Positions 35,483-43,575 of a stretch of DNA of 64,000 nt are shown piece after piece; the first letter of the stretch is position 1; each line of letters opens with the position of its first letter. The notes under the pieces were generated by a model that was not told where the DNA came from, did no database searches, and saw nothing but the letters and a program-made list of their open reading frames with translations. The stretch is taken from the NCBI RefSeq assembly GCF_012726295.1, contig NZ_JABAOB010000001.1, forward strand, positions 868,001 to 932,000, written 5' to 3'. This stretch comes from Chitinophaga sp. Ak27. Its GTDB lineage: Bacteria > Bacteroidota > Bacteroidia > Chitinophagales > Chitinophagaceae. A program made the position numbers and the translations under genes.

Positions 35483-36820
35483 TTAGCTCAGCAGTTCACC
35501 TTCCAGGTCGTAGTCGAATGCTTTGGTAATCCTGACATCCACGAAATCACCTGGCTTCAGGCGTTTGGTGGTATCAATAATTACTTCATTGTCTACTTCC
35601 ACGGAATCGAATTCTGTACGAGCCAGGTATCTACCCGCTTCTTTCTTATCTACAATTACCCTGAATGTTTTTCCTACCTTTTCCTGGTTTTTCTCAAGAG
35701 AGATTTCCTGCTGTACTTCCATAACTTCCTGCGCTCTTCTCTCCTTTTCTTCTGCCGGAACATTATCTTCCAATTCATAGGCGCTGGTGCCTTCTTCATG
35801 GCTGTAAGTAAATACCCCCACCCGGTCGAAGCGCATTCTTTCCAGGAAGCCTTTTAATTCTTCCACGTCGTCCTCTGTTTCACCGGGGAAGCCGGCAATC
35901 AGGGTAGTACGTAAACAGATGCCCGGCACTTTTGCCCGGATATTATGTACCAGCTCTTCAATTTCTTCACGGGTAATCTGGCGTTTCATGGCTTTCAGCA
36001 TGGCATTGGAAGCATGTTGCAGCGGCATGTCAATGTACTTGCAGATATTGGGGAACTCGTTCATCACGTCCAGTATCTCCATAGGAAATTTGGTGGGATA
36101 TGCATAGTGGAGTCGAATCCACTCCAGCCCTTTTACCCCGGCCAACGCACGCATCAGGTCTCCCAAACGACGTTGTTTATACAGATCCAGACCATAATAG
36201 GTCAGCTCCTGTGCAATCAGCATGATTTCTTTTACACCTGATTTTACGAGCTTCTCGGCTTCCTTTACCAGTTCCTCAATCGGTTTGGATACATGGCTAC
36301 CACGCATCAGTGGGATTGCACAAAAAGAACAGGTACGGTTACAGCCTTCGGCTATTTTCAGGTAAGCATAGTGAGAAGGGGTACTTAAAAGTCTTTCTCC
36401 TACCAGCTCTGCTTTATAATCTGCGTCAAATTTTTTAAGGATCAATGGTAGTTCCATGGTGCCAAACCAGGCATCCACCCCTGCAATCTCTGATTCGAGG
36501 TCGCCCCGGTAACGCTCACTCAAACATCCGGTAACGTATACTTTATCCAGCTTACCACGCTGCTTCAGTTCTACCTGCTCCAGGATGGTGTTAATCGATT
36601 CTTCTTTAGCCTTGTCAATAAATCCGCAGGTGTTCACTACCACAATATTGTGGTCACGTTTAGCACTCTCATGCACCACGTCGATATCATTAGCTGCCAA
36701 CTGTCCGCTGAGCACTTCTGAATCCACCATGTTCTTGGAACAACCAAGCGTAATAATATTAACCTTGTCTTTCTTTAAAGTTTTTGTCTTCAAGCGCGAA
36801 TGTTTTTTACAAGCGGTCAA
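35483..36820 (-). CDS. rimO: Ribosomal protein S12 methylthiotransferase (radical SAM)
   Basis: 445 aa from ATG 36820. A TTG at 36793 would give 436 aa starting in front of KTKTLKKDKVNIITLGCSKN, which fits the usual RimO N-terminus better. The N-terminal UPF0004 domain has Cys ligands in LGCSKN, VVNTCGFIDKA and VTGCLSERY. The radical SAM core has EGCNRTCSFCAIPLMRG, the CxxxCxxC cluster. The C-terminal TRAM domain (about 375-440) ends VRITKAFDYDLEGEL. RimO thiomethylates the conserved Asp of S12 in the ribosome decoding region. A minus-strand TACCTTTG lies about 110 bp upstream. The MiaB paralogue is excluded by the GCSKN context and overall fit. Confidence 0.95.
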   Translation of the reverse strand: MTACKKHSRLKTKTLKKDKVNIITLGCSKNMVDSEVLSGQLAANDIDVVHESAKRDHNIVVVNTCGFIDKAKEESINTILEQVELKQRGKLDKVYVTGCLSERYRGDLESEIAGVDAWFGTMELPLILKKFDADYKAELVGERLLSTPSHYAYLKIAEGCNRTCSFCAIPLMRGSHVSKPIEELVKEAEKLVKSGVKEIMLIAQELTYYGLDLYKQRRLGDLMRALAGVKGLEWIRLHYAYPTKFPMEILDVMNEFPNICKYIDMPLQHASNAMLKAMKRQITREEIEELVHNIRAKVPGICLRTTLIAGFPGETEDDVEELKGFLERMRFDRVGVFTYSHEEGTSAYELEDNVPAEEKERRAQEVMEVQQEISLEKNQEKVGKTFRVIVDKKEAGRYLARTEFDSVEVDNEVIIDTTKRLKPGDFVDVRITKAFDYDLEGELLS

Positions 36821-36930
36821 GCATTCATTGAACCGCTACCGCCACGAAGACACACAGACACTGATTGAATTTAACAGCAGACTTACTGTATGTGACTTTG
36901 AGTCTTAGTGGGGGTTGAATAAGGAAGGTG

Positions 36931-36938
36931 CAAAGGTA
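36931..36938 (-). promoter_or_regulatory. Putative -7 element for rimO
   Basis: TACCTTTG on the minus strand, an exact match to TAnnTTTG. A TTG lies 14 bp further upstream, closer than usual. It would give a leader of roughly 105-130 nt, depending on the rimO start. Confidence 0.45.
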
Positions 36939-37015
36939 GCAAAAAGAATTGACAATTAGAAATTTATACTAACTATCTGTTAATTAGCGACTTATCCATT
37001 CCCGAACTTATTTTG

Positions 37016-37897
37016 TCAATGCAACTCCTGCAATGCTCTTTCTGCACGTTGCCGGGCCATTTCCCTCTTTTTATGATACCACCATTTAGGCGCCATCTTA
37101 ATCATCAGGTTATTCATGCCCCGTAAGCCCACAATATGATATAATCCATTGAGCTTACCCAGCAGACTGGGATCCAGGGCGCGTAAACTCATGGCAAATC
37201 CGCCATCCAGGTATTCCATGTGATGCCAGTAGCCGGCGGGCATAAACATGGTGTCGCCGTGGTTTAATATGCTGGTATAACCCCGGGCATGCTTTAAGGC
37301 GGGAAACTGGTCTGTATCCAGGTGCTCGCTCCAGTTTACAAAATTGGCAGCGCTTTCCACGGTAAATGGCATGCGGTAAATAAAAGGAGATTGATTGTTT
37401 TCTAATAATAATACCCGTTTACGGCCTATAAACTGGGTATGAAAAATATGCGACAGGTCAATATCATAATGCATATGCGCTACTGAGCCCGCTCCTCCCA
37501 CGAACAACATGGGATATTTTTTCAGGAATCCTGATGCCAGCTCATCCGGCCAGGTAAAATCTTCCACCAATTGAGGTGCATGCTGGAAGATATTAAATAG
37601 AAAAATGCGGAGCGCTACCGGCCCTTTCTCTACCATACTCAGGTACTCACCAAAAGTGATGTAGTCATCTGCCCCGTTTACCAGGGTATTCTCATTCGCC
37701 CGTTCATTGTTATAAACTCCTACTGTCTTGTCTCCCACTATCGATTTGAAATAATCCCATGTCCACTTTGAGTATGCCGGCCAGTTTTGACTGAGTCCCG
37801 TCCCGGCAATAATAACAGGTTTACGTGGAGTGTAGTAATGCTTCTTGAAATCCGCTGGTGTAATTCCTTCAACTCGATCTATGTTTTGTACTATCAT
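37016..37897 (-). CDS. JmjC-like cupin (cupin_8) oxygenase-type protein
   Basis: 293 aa. It has the cupin_8/JmjC layout: TPRKPVIIAGTGLSQNWPAY near the N-terminus and WTWDYFKSIVGDKTV. The Fe(II) site appears as HMHYDIDLSHIFHTQFIGRK (HxD) and a distal His in NHGDTMFMPAGYWHHMEYL. These ligands are intact, so the protein could be a 2-oxoglutarate-dependent hydroxylase acting on a protein, as in FIH/JMJD relatives. The C-terminus is basic (KREMARQRAERALQEL). It is cytosolic, with no signal peptide. It follows ftsY by about 210 bp on the same strand. Its substrate is unknown, and ribosomal or translation factors are only a guess from family precedent. Confidence 0.85.
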   Translation of the reverse strand: MIVQNIDRVEGITPADFKKHYYTPRKPVIIAGTGLSQNWPAYSKWTWDYFKSIVGDKTVGVYNNERANENTLVNGADDYITFGEYLSMVEKGPVALRIFLFNIFQHAPQLVEDFTWPDELASGFLKKYPMLFVGGAGSVAHMHYDIDLSHIFHTQFIGRKRVLLLENNQSPFIYRMPFTVESAANFVNWSEHLDTDQFPALKHARGYTSILNHGDTMFMPAGYWHHMEYLDGGFAMSLRALDPSLLGKLNGLYHIVGLRGMNNLMIKMAPKWWYHKKREMARQRAERALQELH

Positions 37898-38106
37898 ACT
37901 TACGAATTGGTTAAAAAAGGGTACAAAAAGGGAACAATATCAAATGTAATAAATGCAGAACTATTTTAAAGAAACAAAGAACGTGCTGGAAAGTTATAAA
38001 AATGTCCGGACTCCTTCATTTGGAGCCCGAACTTCATTTTATTTAAAGTGAAATATTAAATAAGATTTATCCTAATTGACAATTATCCGCCATAATTAAC
38101 AGATAA

Positions 38107-39069
38107 TCAGCTATTTATACTAAATAATGAGTCTACGAAAGACTCTTTGTTAAACACCTGCAAATCTTCCATTTTTTCACCTATACCAATGTATTTTACC
38201 GGTATTTTAAACTGATTGGCAATTGCCAACACCACGCCACCTTTGGCAGTACCATCGAGTTTAGTAATGGCCAGGGCTGTTACTTCCGTGGTAGCTGTAA
38301 ACTGTTTAGCCTGCTCCAGGGCATTCTGACCGGTAGAGCCGTCCAACACCAGCAATACTTCATGTGGCGCATCCGGAATAACCTTCTTCATTACCCGCTT
38401 GATCTTTCCGAGCTCATCCATCAGGTGCAATTTGTTGTGCAAACGGCCAGCAGTATCTATAATAATAACATCAACATCTTTGGCGGCCCCGCTTTGTACT
38501 GTATCGAAAGCTACTGCCCCAGGATCGGACCCCATTTGCTGCTTTACAATAGGTACCCCCGCCCTTTCACTCCAGATCGTTAACTGATCCACTGCGGCCG
38601 CACGGAAAGTATCCGCCGCTCCCAGCATTACAGATTTACCGGCTTTCTTAAAATTATAGGCCAGTTTACCAATGGTAGTAGTTTTACCAACCCCGTTTAC
38701 ACCGACTACCATAATCACATAGGGCTTTTTTCCGGCTGGTATGTCAAAATCACGGAAGCCACTATCTGGTGCCTCTACCAGGAGCGCTGCAATTTCTTCC
38801 TGCAACATCCTGTTCAACTCGCTGGTTCCCAGATATTTATCTTTTGCCACACGGGCCTCAATCCGGTCAATGATTTTTACAGTAGTATCCACTCCTACAT
38901 CAGCGGAAATAAGGGCATCTTCCAGGTTATCCAATACTTCGGTATCTACGGTCGACTTCCCTGCAATAGCGCGCCCTATCTTACTTAGGAAGCTCTCTTT
39001 GGTTTTCTGTAATCCCTGATCCAGATTCTCCTTCTTTTCCCTAGAAAATAGTTTATTGAAAAAGCTCAT
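38107..39069 (-). CDS. ftsY: Signal recognition particle receptor FtsY
   Basis: 320 aa, lacking the long acidic A domain, as in many Bacteroidota. The N domain holds QKTKESFLSKIGRAIAGKST. The G domain has G1 VVGVNGVGKTTTIGKLA, GAADTFRAAAVDQL (G2 plus insertion box), G3 DTAGRLHNK and G4 TKLDGTAKGG, with KYIGIGEKMEDLQVF at the end. FtsY docks ribosome-SRP complexes at the membrane. It lies downstream of the rpmB-rpmG-DUF4295 cluster on the same strand, a neighbourhood that is common in this phylum, with a terminator between. Confidence 0.96.
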   Translation of the reverse strand: MSFFNKLFSREKKENLDQGLQKTKESFLSKIGRAIAGKSTVDTEVLDNLEDALISADVGVDTTVKIIDRIEARVAKDKYLGTSELNRMLQEEIAALLVEAPDSGFRDFDIPAGKKPYVIMVVGVNGVGKTTTIGKLAYNFKKAGKSVMLGAADTFRAAAVDQLTIWSERAGVPIVKQQMGSDPGAVAFDTVQSGAAKDVDVIIIDTAGRLHNKLHLMDELGKIKRVMKKVIPDAPHEVLLVLDGSTGQNALEQAKQFTATTEVTALAITKLDGTAKGGVVLAIANQFKIPVKYIGIGEKMEDLQVFNKESFVDSLFSINS

Positions 39070-39252
39070 AGTTAGTTTAGTTGGGTATGGGTATGACCCT
39101 TTTTGAGTGATCCGGCTGCTTTACTGCAGCACCTGTTATAATAAGTTGCTAAAATACGTCTTTTGTGTTAACAATCGCGAAGCGGATTTCACCACAGGAA
39201 GTTCATTACCTGAATCATGCACCCGATATAACTATCCAAGGGTATTAACACA

Positions 39253-39282
39253 AAAAGCTGTCCGTTTAACGGGACAGCTTTT
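39253..39282 (-). terminator. Terminator after the DUF4295 gene
   Basis: Stem AAAAGCTGTCC (39253-39263) with GGACAGCTTTT (39272-39282), 8-nt loop, flanked by A and T runs. It lies 22 bp after the DUF4295 stop and before ftsY. Confidence 0.8.
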
Positions 39283-39304
39283 CAGTATTATTAGTAAAGC
39301 CGAA

Positions 39305-39478
39305 TTACTTTTGGTTTATGTGCTCGAGGACTTTGTCCTTGTGCACGATCGCATCCTTAAAGGTATAAGCACCGGTTTTAGGAGAGCGAACGGCTCTGAT
39401 AACCTTGGTCCAAACCTTTGATTCAGCTGCTGCTTTAGCATCCTTTACTTTCGCGTTCTTTGAAGCTACTTTTGCCAT
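39305..39478 (-). CDS. DUF4295 small basic protein (Bacteroidota-specific ribosomal protein candidate, bL38)
   Basis: 57 aa. It starts MAKVASKNAKVKDAKAAAES and continues KVIRAVRSPKTGAYTFKDAI, the segment that defines DUF4295. It ends KVLEHINQK. It is strongly basic with no membrane span. The gene follows rpmB and rpmG on the same strand, the usual place for this family in Bacteroidota. From memory, structural work on a Flavobacterium ribosome assigned this family as a phylum-specific large-subunit protein, bL38. That link rests on recall, while the family match and context are seen here. Confidence 0.9.
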   Translation of the reverse strand: MAKVASKNAKVKDAKAAAESKVWTKVIRAVRSPKTGAYTFKDAIVHKDKVLEHINQK

Positions 39479-39552
39479 AGTATACTATTGTTTTTATGGT
39501 CTAATGGCTAATTGGCAGTATGCAAATACAGCCATTCACCATCAACAATTAC

Positions 39553-39735
39553 TTATTTAATTTCTTTGTGTACAGTCACCTTTCTCAGGATCGGGTTGTA
39601 CTTCTTCAACTCCAGACGCTCAGGAGTGTTCTTCTTATTCTTGTTAGAGATATAACGGGAAGTTCCAGGCTGGCCAGAAGCTTTGTGCTCTGTACATTCC
39701 AGAATTACCTGTACTCTATTACCTTTTTTTGCCAT
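39553..39735 (-). CDS. rpmG: 50S ribosomal protein L33
   Basis: 60 aa. [20 protein letters not shown] and [20 protein letters not shown] are the L33 signature, ending [14 protein letters not shown]. Only one Cys is present, so the zinc ribbon of C+ forms is missing and this is the zinc-independent (C-) type. It binds near the E site of the large subunit. It lies 30 bp after rpmB and 74 bp before the DUF4295 gene. Confidence 0.97.
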   Translation of the reverse strand: MAKKGNRVQVILECTEHKASGQPGTSRYISNKNKKNTPERLELKKYNPILRKVTVHKEIK

Positions 39736-39765
39736 TGTGTATTACAAATTAAGTGAGTCTTAGAA

Positions 39766-40002
39766 TTAGATTTCCTGACCAGCTGCACGCAATTCCTTCA
39801 CAACTGCATACAGACCTCTCTTGTTGATGGTTCTTAAACCGTCAGCAGATACTTTTAATGAAATCCATTTGTCCTCTTCTGCCAGGAAAAAACGTTTCTT
39901 TTGCAGGTTAGGAAGAAACCTTCTGTTTGTCTTGATGTTGGAGAAGGAAACATGGTGACCCGTAATCGGCTTCTTTCCTGTCACCTGACATACTCTTGCC
40001 AT
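39766..40002 (-). CDS. rpmB: 50S ribosomal protein L28
   Basis: 78 aa. [40 protein letters not shown] and the C-terminal [19 protein letters not shown] match bacterial L28. One Cys only, hence the zinc-free type. It heads the rpmB-rpmG-DUF4295 unit. Upstream on the minus strand, AATATTTG at 40051-40058 is a one-mismatch -7 element. Confidence 0.97.
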   Translation of the reverse strand: MARVCQVTGKKPITGHHVSFSNIKTNRRFLPNLQKKRFFLAEEDKWISLKVSADGLRTINKRGLYAVVKELRAAGQEI

Positions 40003-40197
40003 GATCTAAAAATTTAGGAATGCAAAAGTCCATATTTTTTACGGATTTTGCAAATATTATTAAATGAATTTATTCACATACACGTAAAAAACAGTCTCAA
40101 CACCGGTTTTAGTTAATAAGTGAACACAATGCAAAATAATGATAATCAATTGATTATCGGACAAATTTTCATCTGTCCTTTTGCCTGATATTTTTTT

Positions 40198-40785
40198 TTA
40201 CAAAAGTACAATAAGACTCCGTAACACCGCGCCTAATTTTACCGCTTCTAATACCCGTTGTTGCTCCGTTCCATGTTTCACTACGGCTTCTTCGTGCGAA
40301 GTAACACACATTTCACAGCCATTGAGAGCAGATACCACCAGGCTGAGCAGCTCAAAAAACTCTTTTCCCAATACCGGGTTAGCCATAATGCTCATGCGGA
40401 TGCCTGCAGGTGTGGCGGTATAGTATTCCTTATTCACAAAATGCCTGAAACGATAATATACGTTATTGGCAGCCATGAGGGAAGTACAGCTCAACACTTC
40501 GGCAGTTTCTTTTTCTGTTGCGCCTTCCTGTACAGCCAACTTTTCGAAGGCTGTCTGCAAATCGGCGTGCCGCTCATTAACGGCTACCGCCAACCCGATC
40601 AGGTAAGCTTCTTTCTTGCTTAATGTTCCTGCCGCAATAACATTGGTCACATTAATCTTCAGATCCTTCAGGTAACGTGCATCCACATTAGCCAACGATT
40701 GCAGCTTTCCCGAAAGATGCGCTCCCGTCAAACCTACCGTTTCCAGCAATTGCACTGCTGTATCCTGATTTGTAGTTGCAAACAT
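40198..40785 (-). CDS. ahpD: AhpD-like alkylhydroperoxidase (carboxymuconolactone decarboxylase fold)
   Basis: 195 aa from the ATG at 40785 (MFATTNQDTAVQLLETVGLT). The frame extends upstream to the ahpC stop without conserved sequence. The redox site is SALNGCEMCVTSHEEAVVKH: a CxxC with the downstream His and preceding Glu residues that relay protons in AhpD. Length is slightly above Mycobacterium AhpD. AhpD reduces oxidised AhpC, taking electrons from a dihydrolipoyl-protein system. It lies 87 bp downstream of ahpC on the same strand, which supports the pairing. Confidence 0.92.
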   Translation of the reverse strand: MFATTNQDTAVQLLETVGLTGAHLSGKLQSLANVDARYLKDLKINVTNVIAAGTLSKKEAYLIGLAVAVNERHADLQTAFEKLAVQEGATEKETAEVLSCTSLMAANNVYYRFRHFVNKEYYTATPAGIRMSIMANPVLGKEFFELLSLVVSALNGCEMCVTSHEEAVVKHGTEQQRVLEAVKLGAVLRSLIVLL

Positions 40786-40872
40786 AATATATAGATTTTC
40801 TAAAAGAGGATATTTATGCCGCCGATAAACACCGGCATAAATATCCTCCTGATAAAATAAGTAATGAATCAA

Positions 40873-41427
40873 TTAAACGCTCAGGGTAGCTTCTCCCTTT
40901 GTCCAGTTACAAGGGCACAGCTCATCTGTTTGCAGCGCATCCAGTACACGCAGTACTTCTTTTACGCTACGGCCTACAGACAGGTCGTAGAGGGAAACCC
41001 AACGTACAATACCTTGTGGATCTACGATGTAAGTGGCACGGTAAGCTACTTTTTCATTGGCTTCCAGGATACCCAGTTCAGTAGCGAGAGACTTGGAAGT
41101 ATCTGCCAGCATAGGGAATTGTAAACCACGGAGGTCTTCATGATCTCTTCTCCAGGCAGCATGTACAAACTCACTGTCAGTGGATGCTCCGATCAATACT
41201 GCATCACGATCCGCAAAATCCTGTGCATGTTTGTTAAATTCAGCTATTTCGGTAGGACAAACAAATGTGAAGTCTTTAGGCCACCAAAACATCACCATCC
41301 ATTTACCAGAGTTTTTCAGCTCTTCGGAAGACAGTTCATAAAACTCTTTACCTTTTTCGATGGAAACAACAGCCGTTTTTTTGAATTCGGGAAACTCTGA
41401 CCCTACGGATAAGATAACATTTTTCAT
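40873..41427 (-). CDS. ahpC: Peroxiredoxin AhpC, partner of AhpD
   Basis: 184 aa. Typical 2-Cys peroxiredoxin: peroxidatic Cys in PKDFTFVCPTEIAEF and a C-terminal DELCPCNWTKGE, where one of the two Cys residues is the resolving one. Conserved VLIGASTDSEFVHAAWRRDH and the Arg of the active site are present. It lacks the longer YF tail of enterobacterial AhpC and matches the AhpD-coupled type. It detoxifies hydrogen and organic peroxides in the cytosol. On the minus strand GATCTTTG at 41481-41488 is a one-mismatch -7 element about 55 bp upstream. Confidence 0.95.
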   Translation of the reverse strand: MKNVILSVGSEFPEFKKTAVVSIEKGKEFYELSSEELKNSGKWMVMFWWPKDFTFVCPTEIAEFNKHAQDFADRDAVLIGASTDSEFVHAAWRRDHEDLRGLQFPMLADTSKSLATELGILEANEKVAYRATYIVDPQGIVRWVSLYDLSVGRSVKEVLRVLDALQTDELCPCNWTKGEATLSV

Positions 41428-41702
41428 AATTACGATTCTCTTTTTGATTTACAGACTAATGATTTTCTTCTTTGACGCCGCAAAGATCACATTACATTCA
41501 TTATTAATCAAATAGATTTTAGAAATACGACATTGAGTTTCTCTATATATATGCTTTTTCCCTGCTGCTGTACGTACAGGCGGGATCATGCTCGATATAC
41601 ACAAAAAAAATATCCTGGAGTTAACATTTTAATGCTATTTCTGTAACCTTTTGGCACGCTATTTAGTTATATAGGAGGACTTAATTATTAATTATTTATA
41701 GC

Positions 41703-41828
41703 ATGGAAATGAAGAAAAAATACATTTTACTGGTGGTTATAACGATTGGACTTGCTTTGATTCCGTTTATTAAAAACAGTATCATTAAACACGATGAATT
41801 TGACGCTACCCGAGATCTGTTCATTTAG
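41703..41828 (+). CDS. Small single-span membrane peptide, unknown function
   Basis: 41 aa. MEMKKKYILLVVITIGLALI is a basic start plus a hydrophobic span, followed by PFIKNSIIKHDEFDATRDLFI. It could be an uncleaved signal anchor or a short exported peptide. It is the only frame in a 430-bp gap between divergently expressed ahpC and the convergent beta-lactamase-like gene. A TTGGCACG motif (41651-41658) about 45 bp upstream resembles a sigma-54 -24 element. Expression is unproven and no homologue is recognised. Confidence 0.4.
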   Translation: MEMKKKYILLVVITIGLALIPFIKNSIIKHDEFDATRDLFI

Positions 41829-41855
41829 TGTTTAGCGGGTCCCATTGACCGTTAC

Positions 41856-42767
41856 CTAATACTGCCCCAAGGCGGGGTCGGGTTTCCACGTGCTGGCTGG
41901 TTCGTAGTATTGCCAGATCGCAAATCCCACTCTCCGCAATAGTTGCCATGCTTCATTATCATGGTTCCATCCCTGATCATCGTTGTTTTTGGTAATCACA
42001 CAATATACATAGTCGCCGTGAGGCGCATTCACCATTATCACTTCCGAACGTGATTCATCCACCGCGCCATTTTTTGACGCGGTGCGAATATTTGGGGGTA
42101 CCTGCAATATTCCCTGGGCATCCCAATAATTACGGGTAAGATTACGATACATTCGCTCACTGGCCGTTTTATTAATTACCTGTCCCTTGTAGATCATTTC
42201 CATTAACCGGGCCATTTCGCGGGGGCTCGTCTGTCCCCAGCCATATTCTTCCCGGTTAGTCTCCCGCCCTTTGGTGCGGGAATTTACCCGCAAATGCTCA
42301 AAGCCCTGCCCAGCCAACCACTGATTGATCACCGCTCCTCCACCGGCCAGCGATTGCAGCCACAAACTGGCAGTATTATCACTCATGGTCAGCATCAGCA
42401 TCACCACTTTATCCAGTGCTATCTGTTCGCTGTCACGGAAAGAGCCTAATATGTCCTCCCCTTTATACAATAAGGAATCCCGGTAGACGAGATTTTGGTG
42501 ATATTGCAGCTCGCCCGCGGCCAGTTTGTTGAAAACACCGACCTGGATAGCCATTTTAATCATACTGGCAGTAGGAAACACCGTATCAGCGTTGATGGCC
42601 ACGGTGCGGTCTTTTCTCAGGTGATGTACATAAATGCCCGCCACGCCATGAAAGGACTCCAACATGGGCTGTAAGATGGCAGTAAGGCGCTCATCATTCT
42701 TTTGAGCGCCTGCGGAAAAGCTGACGAAAATAAGGCACAGCAGGATGGGTAACTTCATTGGATTCAT
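41856..42767 (-). CDS. Secreted class A beta-lactamase-fold serine hydrolase
   Basis: 303 aa. Signal peptide MKLPILLCLIFVSFSAGA, then the serine active site in FPTASMIKMAIQ (SxxK), the second motif LTMSDNTASLWLQ (SDN), an omega-loop-like REEYGWGQTSPREMARLMEM, and ASKNGAVDES where KTG is replaced by KNG. The fold and order match the class A beta-lactamase/D-Ala peptidase group. With the altered third motif, beta-lactam hydrolysis cannot be assumed, and a cell-wall or ester substrate is equally plausible. Exported to the periplasm. It is convergent with the small ORF at 41703. Confidence 0.88.
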   Translation of the reverse strand: MNPMKLPILLCLIFVSFSAGAQKNDERLTAILQPMLESFHGVAGIYVHHLRKDRTVAINADTVFPTASMIKMAIQVGVFNKLAAGELQYHQNLVYRDSLLYKGEDILGSFRDSEQIALDKVVMLMLTMSDNTASLWLQSLAGGGAVINQWLAGQGFEHLRVNSRTKGRETNREEYGWGQTSPREMARLMEMIYKGQVINKTASERMYRNLTRNYWDAQGILQVPPNIRTASKNGAVDESRSEVIMVNAPHGDYVYCVITKNNDDQGWNHDNEAWQLLRRVGFAIWQYYEPASTWKPDPALGQY

Positions 42768-42811
42768 ACTACCAATATAATAAAAGAACCGGCTGTTTCC
42801 TGTATTTATGC

Positions 42812-43540
42812 TCAGGTAGTTTTATTAATCATATCGGCAAAACTCTTTACGCCGATCATCTTAGCAGAAGTATAGCCTTCGGCATATTCCACACCCACCA
42901 TTTTGCCCAGCATCTTAGCCCGGTAAATAACGCTGTCGAAGAAACCGGCACCGGAAATATAGGTCTGCGGTTCGTGATCCTTCGGCGCCAGGAATTGTGA
43001 GCTGAAGCTGCGAATGGCATCCAGTTTTCTTTCCATCACCGGGGTAATATCTACTACGAAATCAGGTTCGTGGTAGCGGTCCTGCAGGAAATGAAATACC
43101 TGGGCGGGGCGCCAGGCTTCCTGCTCCTGTCCATCTACGGTAGTAATTACTTTTCTTAATCCGGCCAGGAAACAGCTGTCGGCAATTAGTTTGCCGGCCC
43201 TGCCATGGTCGGGGTGACGATCGTCCATAGCATTGGCCAGTACGATGTCGGGGCGATATTTGCGGATGGCCGTAATGATGGCCATTTGTTCCATGGTGTC
43301 ATTTCTAAAGAAGCCGTCGGCAAGGCCAAGGTTTTCCCGTACTTCCAGTCCCATAATCTTCGCGGCGTCCTGGGCTTCCTTTTCTCTTAATTCAGGAGTA
43401 CCGCGGGTACCCAGCTCTCCACGGGTAAGATCTACCACGCCTACTTTCATTCCCTGTTGTGCATGTATCATCAATGTGCCGGCACATCCCAGTTCCACAT
43501 CATCAGGGTGCACGGCAATAGCCAGTATATCCAGTTTCAT
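42812..43540 (-). CDS. bshB1: Bacillithiol biosynthesis deacetylase BshB1
   Basis: 242 aa from the ATG at 43540 (MKLDILAIAVHPDDVELGCA); seven codons upstream are not conserved. PIG-L/LmbE metal motif AVHPDDVELGCAGT (His-x-Asp-Asp), DDRHPDHGRAGKL with further His ligands, and VDLTRGELGTRGTPELREKE characteristic of BshB1. It deacetylates GlcNAc-malate to GlcN-malate, the second step of bacillithiol synthesis. bshA and bshC are not in this window. A YfiT/BstA-type protein is encoded at 59478-60008, consistent with bacillithiol use. Confidence 0.93.
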   Translation of the reverse strand: MKLDILAIAVHPDDVELGCAGTLMIHAQQGMKVGVVDLTRGELGTRGTPELREKEAQDAAKIMGLEVRENLGLADGFFRNDTMEQMAIITAIRKYRPDIVLANAMDDRHPDHGRAGKLIADSCFLAGLRKVITTVDGQEQEAWRPAQVFHFLQDRYHEPDFVVDITPVMERKLDAIRSFSSQFLAPKDHEPQTYISGAGFFDSVIYRAKMLGKMVGVEYAEGYTSAKMIGVKSFADMINKTT

Positions 43541-43575
43541 ATGCTGTAAATTGAGGTGCAAAGATGGGAAATTAT

